The position numbers and the translations under genes are program-made. Below are positions 19,474 to 30,601 of a stretch of DNA of 64,000 nucleotides, one piece after another (positions within the stretch are counted from its first letter, which is position 1; each line of letters opens with the position of its first letter). Where the stretch lies: the NCBI RefSeq assembly GCF_000155975.1, contig NZ_GG730302.1, positions 26,599 to 90,598 on the forward strand, in the 5' to 3' direction. This DNA comes from Citrobacter youngae ATCC 29220 (GTDB taxonomy: Bacteria; Pseudomonadota; Gammaproteobacteria; Enterobacterales; Enterobacteriaceae). Under the pieces are notes generated by a model. That model was not told the DNA's origin, searched no databases, and saw nothing but the letters and a program-made list of their open reading frames with translations.

Positions 19474-21561
19474 ATGTGGCGAAGACTGATATACCACCCA
19501 GAGATCAACTACGCACTACGGCAGACGCTGGTGCTATGTTTACCTGTGGCTGTCGGTCTTATCATTGGTCAGCTTCATCTGGGCCTCCTGTTTTCCCTCG
19601 TCCCTGCCTGCTGCAACATTGCCGGTCTTGATACCCCGCATAAGCGCTTTTTCAAACGCTTAGCTATTGGCGCGTCGCTGTTTGCCGGATGCAGTCTGAT
19701 CATGCAGTTGCTGCTGGCAAAAGATATACCGCTACCGCTTATCCTCACCGGCCTGACGCTGATCCTTGGCGTAACCGCCGAGCTTAGTCCTTTGCATGCG
19801 CGACTGCTGCCAGCCTCGCTTATCGCGGCGATTTTCACGCTAAGCCTTGCCGGGAACATGCCCGTCTGGGAGCCATTGCTGATCTACGCGCTGGGCACGT
19901 TATGGTACGGCCTGTTCAACTGGTTCTGGTTCTGGATGTGGCGTGAACAGCCGTTGCGTGAATCGCTCAGCCTGTTGTACCGCGAATTAGCCGATTACTG
20001 TGAGGCCAAGTACAGCCTGCTGACCCAGCATGCCGACCCGGAAAAAGCGCTGCCTCCCCTGCTGGTCCGCCAGCAAAAAGCGGTGGATCTCATCACCCAG
20101 TGCTACCAGCAAATGCATATGCTCTCGGCGCATCACAATAACGAATACAAGCGGCTGCTGCGCGCCTTTCAGGAAGCGCTCGATTTGCAGGAGCATATTT
20201 CAGTCAGCCTGCATCAGCCGGAAGAGGTGCAAAAGCTGGTCGAGCGGAGCCACGCGGAGCAGGTAATTCGCTGGAACGCACGCACCGTCGCCGCCCGCCT
20301 GCGGGTGCTGGCCGATGATATTTTGTACCACCGCCTGCCGACCCGTTTCTCGATGGAAAAACAGATTGGTACGCTGGAGAAAATCGCTAACCAACATCCG
20401 GACAATCCGGTGGGCCAATTTTGCTACTGGCACTTCAGCCGGATTGCCCGCGTGCTGCGGACCCAGCGCCCGCTGTACGCCCGTGATTTAATGGCTGACA
20501 AACAGCGTCGCTTGCCGTTGCTCCCGGCGCTGAAAAGCTATCTGTCGCTGAAATCCCCGGCGCTGCGCAATGCCGGACGTATCAGCGTGATGCTGAGTAT
20601 CGCCAGCCTGATGGGCAGCGCCCTGCACCTGCCCAAACCTTACTGGATTTTGATGACGATCCTGTTCGTCACGCAAAATGGCTATGGCGCGACCCGGGTG
20701 CGTATTTTACATCGTTCGGTGGGGACGCTCGTCGGTCTGGTGATTGCCGGCGTCACATTGCACTTTCATATTCAGGAAGGTTTCACGCTGGCGGGCATGT
20801 TGCTGATAACGCTAGGCAGCTATCTGATCATTCGCAAAAACTACGGCTGGGCTACCGTCGGCTTTACGGTCACGGCGGTATACACCCTGCAACTGCTGAC
20901 CCTGAACGGGGAACAATTTATCGTACCGCGGTTTGTCGACACGGTGATTGGCTGCTTAATCGCCTTTGGCGGCACGCTCTGGCTGTGGCCGCAGTGGCAG
21001 AGCGGGCTGTTGCGTAAGAACGCCCACGATGCGTTAGAAGCTGATCAGGAGGCTATTCGCCTGATCCTCAGCAACGATCCGCAGGCCACGCCGCTGGCGT
21101 ATCAACGTATGCGGGTCAACCAGGCGCATAACACGCTGTTTAACTCACTGAATCAGGCAATGCAGGAGCCGGGATTCAACTCACATTATCTGGCGGATAT
21201 GAAGCTGTGGGTCACGCACAGCCAGTTCATCGTCGAACACATCAACGCGATGACCACGCTGGCAAGGGAACATACGATGCTGACGCCGGATTTGGCGCAG
21301 CGATATCTGGAATCCTGTGAAATTGCGATCCAGCGCTGTCAGCAGCGGCTGGAGTATGACGGACCGGGCAGTTCGGGCGATGTGAATATTCTTGAGGCGC
21401 CTGAAATGCTGTCCCACGGTCCGTTAAGCACCCTGGAGCAACATCTACAGCGGGTACTGGGCCATCTGAATACCATGCACACCATTTCGTCGGTAGCATG
21501 GCGTCAGCGACCGCACCACGGGATCTGGCTTAGCCGTCGGCTGCGGGATATGAAAAGTTAA
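19474..21561 (+). CDS. yhfK: FUSC/YccS-like membrane protein YhfK
   Basis: YhfK is a predicted inner-membrane protein of unknown function, related to fusaric acid resistance/YccS proteins. The protein is 695 aa from ATG 19474 (MWRRLIYHPEINYALRQ); a TTG 12 bases upstream sits in the crp terminator stem-tail and is rejected. There are two blocks of hydrophobic helices (about 15-155 and 365-505), each followed by a soluble helical segment. No clear Shine-Dalgarno is visible, and the start is only 8-12 bases past the crp terminator, so translation or transcription may depend on readthrough from crp. Confidence 0.95.
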   Translation: MWRRLIYHPEINYALRQTLVLCLPVAVGLIIGQLHLGLLFSLVPACCNIAGLDTPHKRFFKRLAIGASLFAGCSLIMQLLLAKDIPLPLILTGLTLILGVTAELSPLHARLLPASLIAAIFTLSLAGNMPVWEPLLIYALGTLWYGLFNWFWFWMWREQPLRESLSLLYRELADYCEAKYSLLTQHADPEKALPPLLVRQQKAVDLITQCYQQMHMLSAHHNNEYKRLLRAFQEALDLQEHISVSLHQPEEVQKLVERSHAEQVIRWNARTVAARLRVLADDILYHRLPTRFSMEKQIGTLEKIANQHPDNPVGQFCYWHFSRIARVLRTQRPLYARDLMADKQRRLPLLPALKSYLSLKSPALRNAGRISVMLSIASLMGSALHLPKPYWILMTILFVTQNGYGATRVRILHRSVGTLVGLVIAGVTLHFHIQEGFTLAGMLLITLGSYLIIRKNYGWATVGFTVTAVYTLQLLTLNGEQFIVPRFVDTVIGCLIAFGGTLWLWPQWQSGLLRKNAHDALEADQEAIRLILSNDPQATPLAYQRMRVNQAHNTLFNSLNQAMQEPGFNSHYLADMKLWVTHSQFIVEHINAMTTLAREHTMLTPDLAQRYLESCEIAIQRCQQRLEYDGPGSSGDVNILEAPEMLSHGPLSTLEQHLQRVLGHLNTMHTISSVAWRQRPHHGIWLSRRLRDMKS

Positions 21562-21568
21562 GATTGAC

Positions 21569-21632
21569 TGCCGGATGCGCTACGCTTATCCGGCCTACGA
21601 ATCACACCCTACCCTGTACGCCGCCATCCGGC
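21569..21632. repeat. REP/BIME element, yhfK-argD
   Basis: The unit gccggatgcgctacgcttat with ccggcctac faces a second gccgccatccggca unit. The element lies between convergent yhfK and argD. Confidence 0.85.
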
Positions 21633-21642
21633 AATCAACCAA

Positions 21643-22875
<1,233 letters not shown>

Positions 22876-22945
22876 TTAAGCAGAAATGCTAGTGAAATTA
22901 TAATCACAAAATATGAATAAAAAATCACTGAATAGCAACCATAAA

Positions 22946-23509
22946 TCACCGCTTGAGGAAATTATCCAGCAGCTGATGTCCCTGCTCGCTGAGAATACTC
23001 TCCGGGTGAAACTGTACGCCTTCCAGATCCCACTCCCGGTGGCGAATGCCCATAATCTCCCGCGTTTCACTCCAGGACGTTACTTCAAAGCAGTCAGGAA
23101 GGGTTTCGGGGGCCACCACCAGAGAGTGGTAGCGAGTCACCGTGAGTGGGTTAGAGAGTCCCTGAAAAACGCCCTGCCCGTTATGCGTAACCGGCGAAGT
23201 TTTACCGTGCATCACTTTTGCCGCCCGAACCACGGTCGCGCCAAAGGTCTGTGCCATCGCCTGATGACCAAGACATACGCCCAGCAGAGGGATTTTGCCC
23301 GCATAATGGCGAATAACATCCAGCGAGATACCGGCATCATCCGGCGTGCAGGGTCCTGGAGAAATCACGATTTTTTGCGGATTCAGCGCGTCGATTTGCG
23401 ACAGCGTCAGCTCGTCGTTGCGTCTGACGAGGACATCAGCGCCCAGTTCGCAAAAGTATTGGTACAGGTTCCAGGTAAAAGAATCATAGTTATCGATAAG
23501 CAGGATCAT
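22946..23509 (-). CDS. pabA: Aminodeoxychorismate synthase glutaminase subunit PabA
   Basis: PabA releases ammonia from glutamine for PabB in p-aminobenzoate (folate) synthesis. The protein is 187 aa. The class I amidotransferase triad is intact: Cys in GVCLGHQ near 79, and His and Glu in VQFHPESI near 168-170. It lies 31 bases after fic. A TrpG paralogue is excluded by length and neighbours. Confidence 0.98.
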   Translation of the reverse strand: MILLIDNYDSFTWNLYQYFCELGADVLVRRNDELTLSQIDALNPQKIVISPGPCTPDDAGISLDVIRHYAGKIPLLGVCLGHQAMAQTFGATVVRAAKVMHGKTSPVTHNGQGVFQGLSNPLTVTRYHSLVVAPETLPDCFEVTSWSETREIMGIRHREWDLEGVQFHPESILSEQGHQLLDNFLKR

Positions 23510-23540
23510 GGCGGCTCCGGTACATAAGAACCGCGCTATT

Positions 23541-24143
23541 CTACTCAGTTTCCGGGGCTTCGCTCACCACTTTACGAAATATCGCCCGCAGGGCGGTCAG
23601 GTCGCCCATCGCCCCGCTCTGATTCGCCTGATTCCACTCCTCAACCTGAATGTCATCCCAGCTCAGCACATACCCGGCATGAATCGCTAACTGTTCGAAG
23701 AAAATACGCTGCGCCAGGCCGCTGCCAATGCGAAACGGATGTAGGACGTTAATTTCGCAATAATAGTGCGCGAGGCGGTCGACGAATTTTTCTTCCGGCA
23801 ACTCCACCAGCCAGGACTCGTCTTCCAGGTCCTGCATCAGCGCATTGCCTTCTTTCTCAATATAAGCGAAATGGCAAAAGCGAGTATCGCCCTGGTAGAT
23901 ATCGACTTCCCGCAGCTGTCCCGCCCAGTCGAAAATATCCTGGTATAACTGGCGATGAATGGCGCACAGGTGTGGCAGGCCGCGTTTTAAAGGCCCCAGC
24001 GCAATCGTCGCGGCGCGCAGCGCCGTTAATTCGTATGCTGCTTGCATCAGGCGCTGGGCCTGATGAATCCCCAGGCGGTTACGCATCACATTCAGACCAG
24101 GGTATAAATAAGGGTCGCGTCCATCACCGAACTTATCGCTCAT
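23541..24143 (-). CDS. fic: Fic protein with degenerate active-site motif
   Basis: Fic domains transfer AMP or other phospho-moieties to target hydroxyls. The protein is 200 aa. The canonical HxFx(D/E)GNGRxxR loop reads [12 protein letters not shown] (135-146), so the Asp/Glu, the Asn and the first Arg are changed. K-12 Fic has nearly the same degenerate loop, so this is a family trait and not new decay. The start overlaps the 3' end of yhfG by 11 bases. YhfG is its known-type inhibitor, and the pair resembles a toxin-antitoxin unit. Confidence 0.96.
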   Translation of the reverse strand: MSDKFGDGRDPYLYPGLNVMRNRLGIHQAQRLMQAAYELTALRAATIALGPLKRGLPHLCAIHRQLYQDIFDWAGQLREVDIYQGDTRFCHFAYIEKEGNALMQDLEDESWLVELPEEKFVDRLAHYYCEINVLHPFRIGSGLAQRIFFEQLAIHAGYVLSWDDIQVEEWNQANQSGAMGDLTALRAIFRKVVSEAPETE

Positions 24144-24300
24144 AGTGCCTCCTCAACTCTTCCAGACGCGCCATTGCGTCTTCCGCGCTCAGAGTGACCC
24201 GTGGGATATCCACGCCTTCCAGGCGTCGACTTCCCTGGAAATTGGCATTACGCCGTTGCTCCCAGAGCCTGGACTTTTGTTTATCGGTGAGTTTTTTCAC
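24133..24300 (-). CDS. yhfG: Fic-inhibiting antitoxin-like protein YhfG
   Basis: YhfG is a 55-aa helical partner of Fic. I start it at GTG 24298-24300 (protein [15 protein letters not shown]), which has GGGAGG 4 bases upstream and matches the K-12 length. The Fic-inhibition motif (S/T)xxxE(G/N) is present as SRRLEG (24-29), whose Glu would block the Fic nucleotide site. The antitoxin-first order and overlap with fic fit a class I Fic toxin-antitoxin unit. Confidence 0.92.
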   Translation of the reverse strand: MKKLTDKQKSRLWEQRRNANFQGSRRLEGVDIPRVTLSAEDAMARLEELRRHYER

Positions 24301-24407
24301 GTGACCTCCCTGAATGTAAGCGGCACTTGCCACAAGTATAAGCAGCAATTTCGGGTTACGCAGAGGAGGGGGAGAACGCGGGCAGGAACTACCCGCGCAA
24401 AATACGG

Positions 24408-24989
<582 letters not shown>

Positions 24990-25109
24990 TTAACAAGAGC
25001 AGAAATGAAGCAAGTGAAGTGATTCTAAAGAGCCTTCAAGGACAAGGCCATCCCTTTACTTAATTTTACGTACCTGAAACAAATGTAACCTCATAACCGA
25101 AAGATTCAT

Positions 25110-25125
25110 TGCGATCTAGATCACA
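25110..25125. promoter_or_regulatory. Near-consensus CRP site between ppiA and tsgA
   Basis: TGCGA-TCTAGA-TCACA differs from the ideal CRP core at one base and has the fully symmetric N6 TCTAGA. It lies 130 bases before ppiA and 120 before tsgA, and may act on either. K-12 ppiA is CRP-regulated. Confidence 0.85.
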
Positions 25126-25244
25126 TAAAAAAATGTAACGAAGCAAGTTATTGCCATTAAATATTTAAATACGTCACTAAAGCGCCTAAAATCTGCCCGC
25201 TCACGGCGCAATCAATGCGTCTTACACTTCTATACAGGCCAGTC

Positions 25245-26426
25245 ATGACTAACAGCAATCGCATTAAGCTCACATGGATTAGCTTTCTCTCCTACGCCCT
25301 GACAGGCGCGTTGGTAATTGTCACCGGGATGGTGATGGGAAATATCGCAGATTACTTCCATTTGCCCGTTTCCAGTATGAGTAACACCTTCACCTTCCTG
25401 AATGCCGGCATCCTGATTTCTATCTTTTTAAATGCCTGGCTGATGGAAATTGTGCCCCTGAAAACCCAGTTGCGCTTTGGTTTTATTCTGATGGTACTGG
25501 CGGTCGCCGGACTGATGCTCAGCCATAGCCTGGCTTTGTTCTCCGCAGCGATGTTTGTCCTGGGGCTGGTGAGCGGTATCACCATGTCGATTGGTACGTT
25601 CCTGGTCACTCAGATGTATGAAGGCCGCCAGCGTGGTTCCCGCCTGCTGTTTACCGACTCCTTCTTCAGTATGGCTGGCATGATTTTCCCGATGGTGGCT
25701 GCCTTCCTGTTAGCACGCAGCATCGAATGGTACTGGGTGTATGCCTGCATCGGCCTGGTCTATGTCGCCATTTTCCTGCTGACTTTCGGCTGCGAATTCC
25801 CGGCGCTGGGCAAACATGCGCAGCAGTCAGACGCACCGGTAGTAAAAGAAAAATGGGGCATTGGCGTACTGTTCCTGTCCATTGCGGCTTTGTGTTACAT
25901 CCTCGGCCAGTTGGGTTTTATCTCCTGGGTACCGGAATACGCCAAAAGCCTGGGCATGAGCCTGAGCGATGCGGGCAAACTGGTTAGCGATTTCTGGATG
26001 TCTTACATGGTTGGCATGTGGGCGTTTAGCTTTATTCTGCGCTTCTTCGATTTGCAGCGCATCCTGACCGTACTGGCGGGTCTGGCCACCGTCCTGATGT
26101 ATCTGTTTATCACCGGTACGCCGGAGCATATGCCGTGGTTCATTCTGACGCTGGGCTTCTTCTCCAGCGCGATTTATACCACCATTATTACCCTTGGTTC
26201 TCAGCAGACCAAAGTTGCCTCACCAAAACTGGTTAACTTCATTCTGACCTGCGGCACCATCGGTACCATGCTTACTTTCGTCGTCACCGGCCCGATCGTC
26301 GCTCACAGCGGCCCAATGGCAGCACTGCAAACGGCTAACGGCTTGTATGCCGTCGTATTCGTGATGTGCTTTATCCTTGGGTTTGTCACGCGTCATCGCC
26401 AGCATAGCGCGCCAGCAACGCATTAA
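25245..26426 (+). CDS. tsgA: MFS transporter TsgA
   Basis: TsgA is a major facilitator superfamily membrane protein with unknown substrate; the name comes from tellurite/selenite/gluconate phenotypes. The protein is 393 aa from ATG 25245 ([11 protein letters not shown]); ten extra upstream residues are rejected on family length. It has about 12 hydrophobic helices and the loop [10 protein letters not shown] between helices 4 and 5. It lies upstream of nirB but is separated by a REP and the nir promoter. Confidence 0.96.
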   Translation: MTNSNRIKLTWISFLSYALTGALVIVTGMVMGNIADYFHLPVSSMSNTFTFLNAGILISIFLNAWLMEIVPLKTQLRFGFILMVLAVAGLMLSHSLALFSAAMFVLGLVSGITMSIGTFLVTQMYEGRQRGSRLLFTDSFFSMAGMIFPMVAAFLLARSIEWYWVYACIGLVYVAIFLLTFGCEFPALGKHAQQSDAPVVKEKWGIGVLFLSIAALCYILGQLGFISWVPEYAKSLGMSLSDAGKLVSDFWMSYMVGMWAFSFILRFFDLQRILTVLAGLATVLMYLFITGTPEHMPWFILTLGFFSSAIYTTIITLGSQQTKVASPKLVNFILTCGTIGTMLTFVVTGPIVAHSGPMAALQTANGLYAVVFVMCFILGFVTRHRQHSAPATH

Positions 26427-26431
26427 TCTCA

Positions 26432-26497
26432 GTGCCGGGGGCGCTTCCGCTTACCCGGCCTACACATTGCCGGATGGCGTCTGCGCCATCCGGCATA
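26432..26497. repeat. REP/BIME element, tsgA-nirB
   Basis: A gtgccggggg...cttacccggcctac unit is followed by gccggatggcg/cgccatccggc. It lies just after tsgA, in the 304-base spacer that also holds the nirB promoter. Confidence 0.85.
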
Positions 26498-26629
26498 TTC
26501 TCGCCCCTCTCCTTCCGCTGGCGATGCAGGCCACCTCATACAAAAACCCCTTAATTTGTACGCTATTTATACAAACACGAAAAGTCAGTTAATTCCGTAA
26601 CTTATAAAAATGCAGTTAAATCAGCGATA

Positions 26630-26645
26630 TACCTCTTAAGGAGTA
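26630..26645. promoter_or_regulatory. NarL/NarP 7-2-7 site of nirB
   Basis: TACCTCT-TA-AGGAGTA is an inverted pair of NarL heptamers with 2-base spacing. Its centre (26637.5) is 28 bases upstream of the FNR site centre. This equals the -69.5/-41.5 geometry of the E. coli nirB promoter. Confidence 0.85.
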
Positions 26646-26658
26646 TATAAAGGTGAAT

Positions 26659-26672
26659 TTGATTTGCATCAA
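26659..26672. promoter_or_regulatory. FNR site of nirB
   Basis: TTGAT-TTGC-ATCAA is a perfect FNR consensus. With the E. coli spacing it predicts transcription starting near 26707. It should activate nirBDC-cysG anaerobically, with nitrite/nitrate input through the NarL/NarP site. Confidence 0.92.
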
Positions 26673-26730
26673 TAAGTGGGGTAGCTGAATCGTTAAGGTA
26701 GGCGGTAATAGAAAAGAAATCGAGGCAAAA

Positions 26731-29274
26731 ATGAGCAAAGTCAGACTCGCTATTATCGGTAATGGTATGGTCGGCCATCGCTTTATTGAGGATCTTCTTG
26801 ATAAATCCGACGCTGCCAATTTTGATATTACCGTCTTCTGTGAAGAACCCCGCAAAGCGTACGACCGCGTACACCTGTCTTCCTACTTCTCCCACCATAC
26901 CGCCGAAGAGCTCTCTCTGGTGCGTGAAGGATTCTACGAGAAGCATGGCGTAAAAGTGCTGGTGGGCGAACGCGCTATCACCATCAACCGTCAGGAAAAA
27001 GTGATCCACTCCAGCGCCGGGCGTACGGTTTTTTACGACAAGCTGATCATGGCGACGGGCTCCTATCCGTGGATCCCGCCTATCAAAGGCTCGGAAACGC
27101 AGGATTGCTTCGTTTATCGTACCATTGAAGACCTCAACGCCATTGAATCCTGCGCCCGTCGAAGCAAGCGCGGCGCGGTGGTCGGCGGCGGACTGCTGGG
27201 TCTGGAAGCGGCTGGCGCGCTAAAAAACCTCGGCGTTGAAACCCACGTCATTGAATTTGCCCCGATGCTGATGGCTGAACAGCTGGATCATATGGGTGGG
27301 GAGCAGTTACGTCGCAAAATTGAAAGCATGGGCGTGCGCGTGCACACCAGCAAAAACACGAAAGAGATTGTCCAGGAAGGCACCGAAGCGCGAAAAACCA
27401 TGCGTTTTGCCGACGGTAGCGAACTGGAAGTCGATTTTATCGTCTTCTCGACCGGTATTCGTCCACGCGACAAACTGGCCACCCAGTGCGGCCTGGACGT
27501 TGCGCCGCGCGGTGGGATCGTGATTAACGACGCCTGCCAGACTTCTGACCCGGACATCTATGCCATCGGCGAGTGCGCCAGTTGGAACAACCGCGTATAT
27601 GGTCTGGTCGCTCCGGGCTACAAAATGGCGCAGGTCGCCGTCGACCATATTCTCGAAACCGAAAATGCTTTCGAAGGCGCAGATTTAAGCGCCAAGCTGA
27701 AGCTGCTGGGCGTAGACGTGGGCGGGATTGGCGACGCGCATGGCCGCACACCGGGTGCGCGTAGCTATGTCTATCTCGACGAGAGCAAAGAAGTCTACAA
27801 ACGCCTCATTGTCAGCGAAGATAACAAAACCCTGCTCGGCGCGGTGCTGGTAGGTGACACCAGCGATTACGGCAACCTGCTGCAGCTGGTGCTGAACGCT
27901 ATCGAACTGCCGGAAAACCCGGACTCATTGATCCTGCCAGCGCACGCGGGCAGCGGCAAGCCGTCGATCGGCGTGGATAAACTGCCGGACAGCGCGCAGA
28001 TTTGTTCCTGCTTCGACGTCACGAAAGGCATGCTGGTTGCGGCTATCAACAAAGGTTGTCATACCGTTGCGGCGCTGAAAGCGGAAACTAAAGCCGGTAC
28101 CGGCTGCGGAGGGTGTATTCCGCTGGTCACGCAGGTCCTGAACGCCGAACTGGCGAAACAGGGTATTGAAGTTAACAACAACCTGTGTGAACACTTCCCG
28201 TACTCGCGTCAGGAGCTGTTCCATCTTATTCGCGTAGAAGGCATTAAAACTTTCGAAGAGTTACTGGCAAAACACGGTAAAGGCTACGGCTGTGAAGTGT
28301 GTAAACCCACCGTCGGTTCCCTGCTGGCCTCCTGCTGGAATGAGTACATCCTTAAGCCGCAGCACACGCCGCTGCAGGACACTAACGACAACTTCCTGGC
28401 GAACATCCAGAAAGACGGCACCTACTCCGTAATCCCACGCTCCGCGGGCGGTGAAATCACCCCGGAAGGCCTGGTGGCGGTGGGGCGTATCGCGCGTGAA
28501 TTCAATCTGTATACCAAGATCACCGGTTCCCAGCGTATTGGTCTGTTCGGCGCGCAAAAAGACGACCTGCCGGAAATCTGGCGTCAGCTGATTGAAGCCG
28601 GTTTCGAAACCGGTCACGCGTACGCCAAAGCGCTGCGTATGGCGAAAACCTGCGTCGGCAGCACCTGGTGCCGCTACGGCGTGGGCGATAGCGTCGGCTT
28701 CGGTGTGGAGCTGGAAAACCGCTACAAAGGCATTCGTACCCCGCACAAAATGAAGTTTGGCGTCTCCGGCTGCACTCGTGAATGTGCGGAAGCTCAGGGC
28801 AAAGACGTCGGCATTATCGCTACGGAAAAAGGCTGGAACCTGTACGTTTGCGGTAACGGCGGGATGAAACCACGTCACGCCGATCTGCTGGCGGCGGATA
28901 TCGATCGTGAAACGCTGCTCAAGTACCTTGACCGTTTCATGATGTTCTACATCCGCACTGCCGACAAACTGACCCGTACCGCACCGTGGTTAGACAACCT
29001 GGAAGGCGGCATCGAGTATCTTAAATCGGTCATCATCGACGACAAGCTGGGCCTGAATCAGCATCTGGAAGAAGAGATGGCCCGTCTGCGTGAAGCGGTA
29101 GTCTGCGAGTGGACAGAAACCGTTAACACCCCATCCGCGCAGGTTCGCTTTAAACACTTTATCAACAGCGATAAACGCGATCCGAACGTCCAGGTTGTGC
29201 CTGAACGCGAACAACATCGTCCGGCAACGCCTTATGAGCGTATTCCGGTGACTCTGGTGGAGGAAAACGCATGA
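26731..29274 (+). CDS. nirB: NADH-dependent nitrite reductase, large subunit
   Basis: NirB reduces nitrite to ammonia in the cytoplasm using NADH, FAD, Fe-S and siroheme. The protein is 847 aa. The N-terminal FAD/NAD(P) reductase domain has IIGNGMVGHR and VVGGGLLGLEAAG. A [2Fe-2S] BFD-like region carries CSCFDV and CGGC. The siroheme-[4Fe-4S] ligands are Cys641 and Cys647 (CVGSTWC) and Cys681 and Cys685 (CTREC). Its TGA overlaps nirD (ATGA). Confidence 0.99.
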   Translation: MSKVRLAIIGNGMVGHRFIEDLLDKSDAANFDITVFCEEPRKAYDRVHLSSYFSHHTAEELSLVREGFYEKHGVKVLVGERAITINRQEKVIHSSAGRTVFYDKLIMATGSYPWIPPIKGSETQDCFVYRTIEDLNAIESCARRSKRGAVVGGGLLGLEAAGALKNLGVETHVIEFAPMLMAEQLDHMGGEQLRRKIESMGVRVHTSKNTKEIVQEGTEARKTMRFADGSELEVDFIVFSTGIRPRDKLATQCGLDVAPRGGIVINDACQTSDPDIYAIGECASWNNRVYGLVAPGYKMAQVAVDHILETENAFEGADLSAKLKLLGVDVGGIGDAHGRTPGARSYVYLDESKEVYKRLIVSEDNKTLLGAVLVGDTSDYGNLLQLVLNAIELPENPDSLILPAHAGSGKPSIGVDKLPDSAQICSCFDVTKGMLVAAINKGCHTVAALKAETKAGTGCGGCIPLVTQVLNAELAKQGIEVNNNLCEHFPYSRQELFHLIRVEGIKTFEELLAKHGKGYGCEVCKPTVGSLLASCWNEYILKPQHTPLQDTNDNFLANIQKDGTYSVIPRSAGGEITPEGLVAVGRIAREFNLYTKITGSQRIGLFGAQKDDLPEIWRQLIEAGFETGHAYAKALRMAKTCVGSTWCRYGVGDSVGFGVELENRYKGIRTPHKMKFGVSGCTRECAEAQGKDVGIIATEKGWNLYVCGNGGMKPRHADLLAADIDRETLLKYLDRFMMFYIRTADKLTRTAPWLDNLEGGIEYLKSVIIDDKLGLNQHLEEEMARLREAVVCEWTETVNTPSAQVRFKHFINSDKRDPNVQVVPEREQHRPATPYERIPVTLVEENA

Positions 29275-29597
29275 GCCAGTGGAAAAACATCTGCAAAATC
29301 GATGACATTCTGCCTGCAACGGGCGTCTGCGCTCTGTTAGGCGCTGAACAGGTCGCGATTTTCCGCCCGTATCACAGTGACCAGGTGTTTGCGATCAGCA
29401 ATATCGATCCGTTCTTTGAATCCAGCGTACTTTCTCGCGGATTGATTGCTGAACATCAGGGCGAACTGTGGGTCACCAGCCCGCTGAAAAAACAGCGCTT
29501 TCGTTTAAGCGACGGTCTGTGCATGGAAGACGAACAGTTCTCCGTGAAACATTACGAAGCGCGAGTAAAAGACGGCACGGTGCAACTGCGCGGTTAA
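29271..29597 (+). CDS. nirD: Nitrite reductase, small subunit
   Basis: NirD is the Rieske-fold small subunit needed for NirB activity. The protein is 108 aa. It lacks the CxH...CxxH ligands of true Rieske proteins, as in K-12, so it binds no Fe-S cluster. It overlaps nirB by 4 bases. Confidence 0.98.
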   Translation: MSQWKNICKIDDILPATGVCALLGAEQVAIFRPYHSDQVFAISNIDPFFESSVLSRGLIAEHQGELWVTSPLKKQRFRLSDGLCMEDEQFSVKHYEARVKDGTVQLRG

Positions 29598-29606
29598 TAA
29601 ACTTTT

Positions 29607-29632
29607 GGGAGGCGCAACGCCTCCCCTTTTTT
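29607..29632 (+). terminator. Terminator between nirD and nirC
   Basis: gggaggcg (29607-29614), loop caa, then cgcctccc (29618-29625), followed by cTTTTTT. This is a full intrinsic terminator inside what is usually drawn as one nir operon. Confidence 0.88.
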
Positions 29633-29656
29633 GACGTATTTGTAGGTCTTTTATTG

Positions 29657-29740
29657 GTAGGCCTGATAAGCGTAGCGCCATCAGGCAATTGCAAAAGCAC
29701 ATTGCCGGATGGCGGCATAAATGCCTTATCCGACCTACGG
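29657..29740. repeat. REP/BIME element, nirD-nirC
   Basis: A gtaggcctgataagcg...gccatcaggc unit is followed by gccggatggcgg...gccttatccgacctac. It lies after the nirD terminator and before nirC. Confidence 0.85.
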
Positions 29741-29780
29741 TTACGATTTCTTTTTATTTTTGTACTTCAAGGATAATCAA

Positions 29781-30590
29781 ATGTTTACTGACACTATCAA
29801 TAAGTGTGCGGCTAACGCTGCGCGCATCGCACGCCTGTCGGCGAATAACCCGCTCGGCTTCTGGGTCAGTTCGGCAATGGCGGGAGCCTACGTCGGTCTC
29901 GGCATCATTCTTATTTTCACTCTCGGTAATCTGCTCGACCCGTCCGTGCGTCCTCTGGTGATGGGGGCAACCTTTGGTATCGCCTTAACGCTGGTCATCA
30001 TTGCGGGTTCTGAACTGTTTACCGGTCACACCATGTTCCTGACGCTCGGCGTTAAAGCGGGCACCATCAGCCACGGTCAAATGTGGGCAATTTTGCCGCA
30101 AACCTGGCTGGGTAACCTGGTCGGTTCCGTGTTTGTCGCCCTGCTTTATAGCTGGGGTGGCGGCAGCTTGTTGCCGGTCGATACCAGCATTGTGCATTCG
30201 GTCGCGCTGGCGAAAACGACCGCGCCTGCAACGGTGCTGTTCTTCAAAGGCGCGCTGTGTAACTGGTTGGTTTGTCTGGCAATCTGGATGGCAATTCGTA
30301 CCGAAGGCGCGGCGAAGTTCCTCGCTATCTGGTGGTGTCTGCTGGCGTTTATTGCTTCCGGCTACGAACACTCCGTTGCCAACATGACGCTGTTTGCCCT
30401 CTCCTGGTTCGGCCACCACAGCGAAGCTTATACCCTGTCAGGAATTGGTCATAACCTGCTGTGGGTGACACTCGGTAATACTTTGTCCGGTGTCGTATTC
30501 ATGGGATTGGGTTATTGGTATGCTACGCCAAAATCGGAGCGTCCGGCTCCGGCAAAAATCAATCAGCCAGAGGCTGCTGCCAATAATTAA
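29781..30590 (+). CDS. nirC: Nitrite channel NirC
   Basis: NirC is an FNT-family pentameric channel for nitrite uptake. The protein is 269 aa from ATG 29781 ([15 protein letters not shown]), preceded by AAGGAT 6 bases upstream. A start 60 bases earlier is rejected, as it lies in the REP. Six membrane helices are apparent, with the FNT stretch [13 protein letters not shown] near residue 73. The stop is 11 bases before cysG. Confidence 0.97.
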   Translation: MFTDTINKCAANAARIARLSANNPLGFWVSSAMAGAYVGLGIILIFTLGNLLDPSVRPLVMGATFGIALTLVIIAGSELFTGHTMFLTLGVKAGTISHGQMWAILPQTWLGNLVGSVFVALLYSWGGGSLLPVDTSIVHSVALAKTTAPATVLFFKGALCNWLVCLAIWMAIRTEGAAKFLAIWWCLLAFIASGYEHSVANMTLFALSWFGHHSEAYTLSGIGHNLLWVTLGNTLSGVVFMGLGYWYATPKSERPAPAKINQPEAAANN

Positions 30591-30601
30591 GGGGTAATGT
30601 C

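Noticed and set aside
22913-23527. 204-codon frame on the plus strand opposite pabA
   Set aside because: It covers pabA, which has an intact catalytic triad. No ribosome site or recognisable domain.
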